The position numbers and the translations under genes were made by a program. From positions 124,001 through 188,000 of the forward strand of contig JAMZAV010000804.1 of NCBI GenBank assembly GCA_024449915.1: a DNA stretch of 64,000 bases, given 5' to 3'. Origin of the DNA: Sweltsa coloradensis. Taxonomy: Eukaryota; Arthropoda; Insecta; Plecoptera; Chloroperlidae. Below the pieces are notes generated by a model, which worked only from the letters and a program-made list of their open reading frames with translations, was not told the origin of the DNA and searched no databases. Of the stretch, positions 57,850 to 64,000 are shown piece by piece. Numbering within the stretch: position 1 is the first letter of the stretch; each line of letters starts with the position of its first letter.

Positions 57850-58081
57850 TTAGCACTTATTCAACACTTAATATTTGTATAGTTTTGAATAAGATTTAAT
57901 CAGTGGGGGAAGCTGCGTAAAGTTAGCACCCCCCAGGAACATTGTGAAAAACTTTGTTAATAAGGCAGCACAAATTCTGGGATATACAGCACTAAATAGC
58001 ACTAATTCAGCACTAAATATTTGTAGAGATTGAATAAGATCGGATGAATGGGGGGTGCTGTGTGAAGTTGGCACTCCCCAC
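57850..58081. repeat. 146-bp tandem units forming the right arm of the insertion
   Basis: Anchor points (the GATGAATGGGGGGTGC region) lie at about 57895 and 58041, and at 60047 once the hAT insertion and one 8-bp duplication are removed (58187), giving 146-bp steps. So the right inverted repeat is the last of about three tandem units, while the left end has only one. Confidence 0.75.
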
Positions 58082-59933
58082 CAGTGGCGTGGCGAACATA
58101 CCAAATCGGAGCCCAGGCACCGATACCAAAAGGGGTGGGTGGTCCCCCAGGGACCCACCCACCCCTTACTTTTTAATGAAACATAATATTTTATATACTT
58201 TATGACTATTTTAATTGTTAAAATCACACCTACTGAATTGTATGGCTACAGCTCTTTACTTACCTTAAAGTCTTACTGGACTATTTCTCGATTTGTTTAG
58301 TCGGGAAACACTCCCGTAGGTGTAATTGTTATTATTTTACTAATTAAAAAAGTTTATTTTTCTGAATTGTAGTAAAATAATAACTGTTACTGGACTGTTG
58401 TAAAAGTTTGTCATGAATCATGATTTTTTAGTAAAAGTGCAGACAACATGCATGATGGATATTCATCCAGTAGTTCTCAACTCAACTAATAACAGGTAGC
58501 AATTCAACAATTCTGCTAAATGAATAGACACGTTCGTTATACTATAACTTATTTCATTTGATTGAATAGATTGATTTAAAGGTATTTATAAATTAAATAC
58601 AGCTGGTGGCATGGAGGAAGTCTAGAACATTTTCGAGTTTTCTGTTTTAATTTTTAAATTACCGTCTTATGATATGAAGCAGGATTATCAACGTCGTGAA
58701 TGCAGTATAAGAAGAACATTCTTGGACCTATTTGAATTGAAGTATTTCGAATACAATTTCTAGATAAAAATGCATTGATTTCAATGAAATCGAGACAGTA
58801 AGTTTGTTCGTAAAAGAATAAAATCGTATCTTTTCTCTTCAAATATTGCAAACAAAGTGTTTCTTCAAAACTGCAGATTTGTACCAAATAACCTTAAATA
58901 ATCATTTTCCCGGGGGCAAGCCCACGGAGCCCCTAGTTTTCATTATTATGCGTTTCAGTAGTTTTCCTAAATCCCAAATAATGGCTCTGCCAATAAACGG
59001 AGATAACGAACAAAATAACCAAATTGATCTCCAAAATGCACAGATTCTCTAACGATCTAGGACATACAATTTCTTTTCAAATGGGAAGGCCCCCGGACTC
59101 CTCTTGTAGGTACTAAATTCTTCATTGATTACTTTCATAATGTGTATTTTTCCCCAAATTTTGGCTATGCCGCTACGAGGAGGCGAAGAGGAATAACACA
59201 CCGTTGGCTTTATGAGTTCAACAAATAAAACATAAGCGCAATCTGTTCAGCGATTCGGCTGATTTTTATAGTTCACACTAGCACACACGCACAGAGTCAG
59301 AGAATAAGCGCCGTTTATCTTGAATAGTAATCCTCATTCGCTTGCTTACTCGTCTAATAAAATCATATTAATTGCCGGTAAAAAGCACCAAATCCATTCT
59401 AGGATCACCAAAATTAAAAATATTCCCTGCGGGGCTAATCTGGGGTAGTCAAAAAAGAATTACAAACCGTTGGCTTTATGAGTTCAAAAAAAAACATAAT
59501 ATTTTCAGCAATTTCATTAAAATTTCATTTCATAAAAATGATATCAACATTGATAAAATCATATTAATTGCTGGTAAAACGCACCAAATCCATTCTAGGA
59601 TGACCAAAATTGAAAAAATTCCCTGCGGGGCTAAACTGTGGAAGACTAAAAAAATGATAAACCGTTGGTTTTATGAGTTCAACACGAAAAAAATTCAGCC
59701 ATTTCATTAAAATTTTATTACATAAAAATGAGGCTATCAACATCTATAAAATCATATTAATTGCTGGTAAAACGCACCAAATTCATTCTAGGATCATCAA
59801 AATTGAAAAAATTCCCTGCGGGGCTAAACTGGGGGCACGCCCCCAGACCCCCTTGTTGCCCGCGAAAGTAGGGGGTGGGTATAGTTAAAATATTGTAGGC
59901 ACCGATCACTCTTAGTAGTTTGCCACGCCACTG
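58082..59933. mobile_element. hAT-type element, 1852 bp, inside the 146-bp array
   Basis: Exact 8-bp duplication CTCCCCAC (58074-58081 and 59934-59941). Ends CAGTGGCGTGGCGAAC and inverted CAGTGGCGTGGCAAAC match at 15 of 16, a common hAT terminus. No transposase frame is recognised. The right half holds a ~195-bp repeat array. Confidence 0.9.
59358..59840. repeat. ~194-bp tandem repeat, three units, in hAT element
   Basis: TAAAATCATATTAATTGC is at 59358, 59553 and 59746. ATTCCCTGCGGGGCTAA and CCGTTGGCTTTATGAGTTCA recur in phase. More diverged copies of the latter lie near 59204. Confidence 0.9.
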
Positions 59934-60090
59934 CTCCCCACAGACATTGTTGAATAACTTCGTTAATAAGGCAGCACTAATTCTGGGATTAACAGCACTA
60001 ATTAGCACTAATTCAGCACTAAATATTTGTAGAGTTTGAATAAGTTCGGATGAATGGGGGGTGCCAACTTCACAGACCTTCCAGAACAAG

Positions 60091-60252
60091 TGCTTGCGTG
60101 TCGCCACGGGTGTCCCGATGGCCACGCGGATGACAGATCTACACGGGGACCTGGGGGTTCCCATGCTACGCGACTTCTTCCGTGCGAGTGCGCGAACTTT
60201 TTATTCCTCCCTGCAGGACGCGGAAAACCCGCTTATCCGTCGGTTAGCAGGT
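60091..60252 (+). pseudogene. C-terminal end of the interrupted Jockey ORF2
   Basis: Reads CLRVATGVPMATRMTDLHGD, then LGVPMLRDFFRASARTFYSS and NPLIRRLAG, the conserved Jockey C-terminal block. It is in the same frame as 51486 and has the same GC-rich style. The Jockey sequence gives way to a MITE at 60253. Confidence 0.8.
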
Positions 60253-60407
60253 CCATTAACTTGGCCCCCCCACATTGGAATTTCCAAATAAAAACTTGTC
60301 CACGAAATGTGCTCGTTTTGTGCTGAAATGTGCCGTAGATAAATCGTTTTGAGCAGGTCACGTTTGGGGGCAATTGCAAAGTCAATGTGGGGGGGCTAAG
60401 TTAATGG
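60253..60407. mobile_element. 155-bp MITE with CCATTAA...GCCCC ends
   Basis: Ends CCATTAACTTGGCCCCCCCA and inverted CCATTAACTTAGCCCCCCCA match at 24 of 25 over the full arm. Same end motif as 39613-39764 and 63497-63969. It abuts the Jockey tail. Confidence 0.8.
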
Positions 60408-62089
60408 CTAGCCCCCCCACATTGGAATTTTTAGGTTTACACCAAAAGTGCCTAGATTCTTAAAATATAATTAATAAAATCCCTAAATAAAATATATAAA
60501 TATAAAATATATAACAAACAAAAATATATAGTACAAAGCCTAGTGAAAGATAGTAACAATGATGGGTATTAGGCAAAAATAAATGATCAAAGTGGTAACC
60601 AGGCATACACAGAGGATTTGAATGTTTGGAGTTTCATGTACTGAGGTTATTATAGTTAAGTTTTTACAAACCTACTTAATCTGGTTATTATATGTTTTGA
60701 ATTTTAATACTCTTGTTCATGTTACGATAGGTATATTTTGAAATAATAAGTGGCAATTATGATTTATGATTTATTTATTTATGAGCTATCTAACAACAGA
60801 ATTCAAAATTCCGGAAAACATCGGATATTGTCATAGTCAAAAATACATCTATATCACTAAGGTATTACTGAGGTACTAAGGTAGTGCGTGGTGTAACATG
60901 AGTGTAACATATTATGTCTAACTAGAATTCAGCAATTACAATAATTACTAGAGCCATTAATAACTATCAAATTAAAATTAAATACAATTATTGAGATTAT
61001 TGCTTTTAATTACACAATTCATTCTTAAGATTTAAAACACTTTGCAATAGGTAGCTTGAAAACATACTAAATATAGTGGATAAATAAGTGGGTGAAGTTC
61101 TAGATTTTAAAATGGCTCATGTAACAAGCACTATTGATGTTGTGACGAGATCAAAATTTGATACAATGATTACAAAGGCTGGGAACGTAGAATTATCGAT
61201 ACATTTATATGGTGCTGATTTTTTTTTTTTTTTTAAGATTGGTGGATTCAAATGCACTTTTTCTTAAGGAGTGGATTAATTGCAGTGTGGGGACATTGCT
61301 AAAACGCAAAAAAAAGGTAAAGGTAAAAAAAAGTTAAGGTGTGTATTACTGTCGGTGCTAGGCTATGTTGTGGTACCATTATATCTTCAATAATTCGTAA
61401 TTTAAAATTCGATTTCAGCAATGTCATTGAGAGAGTTATTCAATAATTATTAAAAATATTCGTCCCCCCACGTTGTTTCCTCGGTTAGACGAAAATTGCC
61501 AAAGTAGAGTGTTTGTAAACGTTGATTACTGGGTTCGGCATGGTTGGTTTAGCCCTTAATAAACAAGAACAGAATAGCTTACGCCCTCTCCCAGTAAAAC
61601 ATTAAAATCGTGGTATGCAGGCAGACCAGGCCCACACGAGACCAAGCACATTGTACAATGCACATGCTAAAACCGCCCTTGTTGCTTGGTTGTGTTATTC
61701 TCCAAGGCAAACAATAATTCGAATGTGTAAATTAGGTAAATGCCATGCGATCTTCATGAGAAACAGTTATGCACCTGTATTTTAAAAGGAGGCAGGTCAG
61801 ATTTTGAAGTTGATTGTGACAGCCATTTAACCGTAATAATGCGAAGAGGTGTACAAAAAATAATAGGCCCTAAAGATAAATTCACCAACATTGAGTGTGG
61901 TTAACTTCGCTCATACTCTTCGGTAAGTAGAGACGGGAGTTCTGGGGCGTGATATCAATACATGGGCAAACGTTCGTTTCAGTAAGAAATGAAGCGTTGC
62001 TTGAATTTAAAAAACAAACTTATGAGAACAATGTCTAACACAAAATGTTATTTTCACATTATTTTCACACATCCGCCTATCTGTTACTA
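60408..62089. other. No gene recognised
   Basis: A partial MITE end (GCTAGCCCCCCCACATTGGA, 60408-60427) continues the previous element. The rest is AT-rich without supported frames. Confidence 0.5.
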
Positions 62090-62130
62090 CTAGGAAAACG
62101 CCAAAATCGTTGTTCGACGAGGATATTTTC
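62090..62130 (-). mobile_element. Helitron-like 3' terminus (minus strand)
   Basis: On the minus strand, GTCGAACAACGATTTTGGCG and TTTTCCTAG followed by T. AACG...CGTT can pair, as in the other copies. The body to the right is not recognised, so the extent is unknown. Confidence 0.4.
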
Positions 62131-63496
62131 ATGTTTTGTGCCGCTTTAAAGTTGATTGACGTTAACAATGAAAGTGAATGTGATGAAATTTAACATTACT
62201 CGCAATTAAACAAGCAAGTCATAGGGCCTATACTACATTTAGCTTAGTAGAACAATTACTTCTATAATTAATACACAATCCTCTAAGCCTGTATAAAGCT
62301 TGGATTTCTATGTGCACGTATTATGTACGGTATTTCCTTGCTTAGCTCGATTGCTAAATTCAATGTGTAAATAAGTTTGTTTTAAAAATATTTCTAACAA
62401 CTAAAGTAATTAACATGAACAAAACAAGTAATGGAAACAACACTGGTTATCACATGACATTTGATTTTCGTTCACATTGAAGTGTTGTTGGTCCACTTTC
62501 TATGGTCACGTTTTTTTCATTTTGGGAATTTTCTCCCATTATTAAAAGCAATGATTTTTTTATATTGTGACTGTCCAAGATATATTTTTTTTTGCAGACG
62601 TGCACATCGATAGAAAGAACATTGTGACAAACTTGTTTTTTTCCACTGAAACTATTAATACAAAAAATAAAAAAACATACCTGCAACTAGTGGGGCACCT
62701 GTGACCTGAAGAGGATTTCACAGGGTGGAATGGATGTGCGAACATTCCCACGAGAAAGTGCAATATACAATATAATTATATTAATCTCGTTTAATTTATT
62801 GCCTTTCAGCTTCCAAACCTTTGCGGAGTTATAAGCACCGAATTAAAATTAAAATCACGTGTCTGGATTTAGAATTCATGTCTGAGGCCCGCCCTTTGTT
62901 TTCAAAATCTTTTGAAAAATATATGACAGGATGTTTCGGCAACCCTTTGATTGCGATTGATGCCTTCGAAAATAGCACGTCATGTGGCCTGCACCTTTGG
63001 GTTGAAATGCCAAAACCCAAAACCCGCAAATTGTTTTGTAAACCACTGACACTATTTTATGATGGGAGGATTAATGCGGTGAACGGCCGGCTGGCCAAAC
63101 CTAGTCGGCGCCTTTTGCATTGAACAGTCGCCAATATTCTTTCAACCCGTATCGGAAATCTCAAGGATGTTATGTGTCAACTTGTGAGTTTGAGTTGCCG
63201 TCTACTTCTTCGATAATGAAGAATCGATATTTTCACCCGATTACTAAGGTCGTAGTACATAATAATATGGTGGACTGAAAATTGATTACATTCGCAATAT
63301 TAAATGTCGTATGACTAGCATTGTCACGCATAATGATCAATAGCGGACAATCAAGTAATTGATTAACTGATTCAAATACATTTTTGATGGTCGAAAATAA
63401 TCAACCAATCAACAATCGTCACTATTAACACCTCATAATCTCTGTTATGGAGATGATGGCATGGCATCTAATTAACTAATAATGGGGGGGGGGCAG
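62131..63496. other. No gene recognised; one unassigned 100-residue frame
   Basis: The frame 62821-63123 (Lys/Arg-rich, containing SEARPLFSKSFEKYMTGCFG) is preceded by TTTATTGCCTTTCAG (to about 62810), a good acceptor, but I recognise no domain and no donor. It could be an exon or chance. No kinase-exon motif (such as HRDLA or DFG) was found here. Confidence 0.3.
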
Positions 63497-63969
63497 TCAT
63501 TAAGTTGCCCCCTCCCCACTGGATTATTAAATAACTCATTTATTTGACGGGTGCAAAAATCAAAATTGGTAGTGTATTTTGGTGCAAAAATAGTGCAAAA
63601 ATATGGCGTAGTTGTTTTTTTGAAATATCGCAATTTTGAGTTTTCATTAAGTTGCCCCCCCCCCCCCCCCACTATATTGTTAAATAACTCTGTTATTTGA
63701 CTGGTGCAAAATTCAAAATTGTTGGTGTATTTTGGTGCAAAAATAGTGCAATAATTAGGTGCATATAGAATTGCAATCGCTTGGATGGGGGGGGGGGGGG
63801 CTGTCAGTAAGTTGGCCCCCCCACTGGATTAGTAAATAACTCTTTTATTTGACTGGTGCAAAAATCAAAATTGGTGGTGTATTTTGGTGCAAAAATAGTG
63901 CAAAAATATGGCGTAGTTGGTTGTTGAAATATCTTAATGGGGGGGGGGGGGGGGGGCTAACTTAATGGA
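63497..63969. repeat. Tandem array of MITE-like units, ~150-160 bp
   Basis: ATTAAGTTG(G)CCCCC occurs at about 63500, 63646 and 63808, each followed by AAATAACTC, TTATTTGACTGGTGCAAAA and GTGTATTTTGGTGCAAAAAT. The array ends with GGGGGCTAACTTAATGG. It is the inverted orientation of the 39.6-kb MITE interior (TTTTGCACCAAAATACACCA). Poly-C/G runs of 10-18 are present. Confidence 0.8.
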
Positions 63970-64000
63970 CCCCATTAACTTGGCTCCTCTATATTAAAAT

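Larger units (their letters stand above)
51487..60083. mobile_element. ~8.6-kb insertion with ~110-bp inverted terminal repeats
   Basis: The left end (51487-51597) and right end (59967-60083) are inverted copies with about three differences: GTGAAGTTGGCACCCCCCAT, AGTGCTGAATTAGTGCTAAT and TCCCAGAATTAGTGCTGCC. Both junctions fall inside one Jockey ORF2 in the same frame. GAACAAG (51480-51486 and 60084-60090) flanks it; similarity continues outward imperfectly (AGACCnnCCnGAACAAG). No transposase is recognised; the interior is nested TEs. Exact ends could shift by a few bases. The superfamily is unknown. Confidence 0.7.

Noticed and set aside
62821..63123. 100-residue frame after a good acceptor site as a downstream kinase exon
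   Set aside because: It has none of the kinase landmarks (VAVK, HRDLA, DFG, APE) and no donor I could support; left as unassigned.

Overview
The window is eukaryotic and almost certainly metazoan. It is AT-rich and intron-bearing, and most of it is transposable-element (TE) sequence in successive layers. The only host gene I can support is a fragment of a MuSK/Nrk-type receptor tyrosine kinase on the + strand. It consists of two exons, 39340-39533 (transmembrane segment) and 41937-42092 (juxtamembrane region and start of the kinase domain), with compatible splice phases and a probable GC-AG intron after the second. The MuSK-type gene, the frequent TAGGCCTA-like words and the mix of BEL/Pao, CR1-like, R4/Dong-like, Penelope and hAT elements suggest a marine invertebrate, perhaps an echinoderm or another deuterostome. 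The species assignment is a weak inference.

Layout. 0-3.3 kb: end of a Ty3/gypsy element (RNase H tail, integrase, polypurine tract, 3' LTR), split by a hAT element with an exact 8-bp target duplication. 3.3-9.3 kb: a Helitron-like 3' end, a LINE 3' remnant, an inverted-repeat element and a ~279-bp tandem array. 9.3-11.1 kb: BEL/Pao LTR and protease fragment on the minus strand. 11.3-13.5 kb: a long foldback around an (AAT)n array, and a duplicated unit carrying a MITE. 13.6-20.7 kb: R4/Dong-like LINE copies next to (ATT)n arrays, plus Helitron-like insertions. 20.7-23.9 kb: a CR1-like LINE with a PHD-finger ORF1 and an endonuclease/RT ORF2. 22.7-30.4 kb: degraded sequence that looks error-rich. 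30.8-32.0 kb: a hAT element with recognisable transposase remains. 33.2-38.4 kb: two CR1-like RT copies and another R4 copy, separated by (ATT)n. 39.3-46 kb: the kinase exons, with a MITE pair, a hAT MITE, an R4 copy, a Penelope GIY-YIG fragment and a piggyBac-like element in the introns. 46.8-48 kb: a ~455-bp tandem repeat. 48.7-60.3 kb: a GC-rich Jockey-type LINE whose ORF2 is cut by an ~8.6-kb insertion bounded by ~110-bp inverted repeats; that insertion is itself full of nested TEs. 60.3-64 kb: small MITEs and unassigned sequence.

The genes do not form a pathway. The interest lies in how the elements are nested: (ATT)n arrays mark TE edges, R4-like copies end in TAA repeats, Helitron-like elements sit inside each other, and three hAT elements have exact 8-bp duplications. 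Parts of 14.4-18.8 kb and 22.7-30.4 kb carry a homopolymer-type error signature, so broken frames there may be artefacts.
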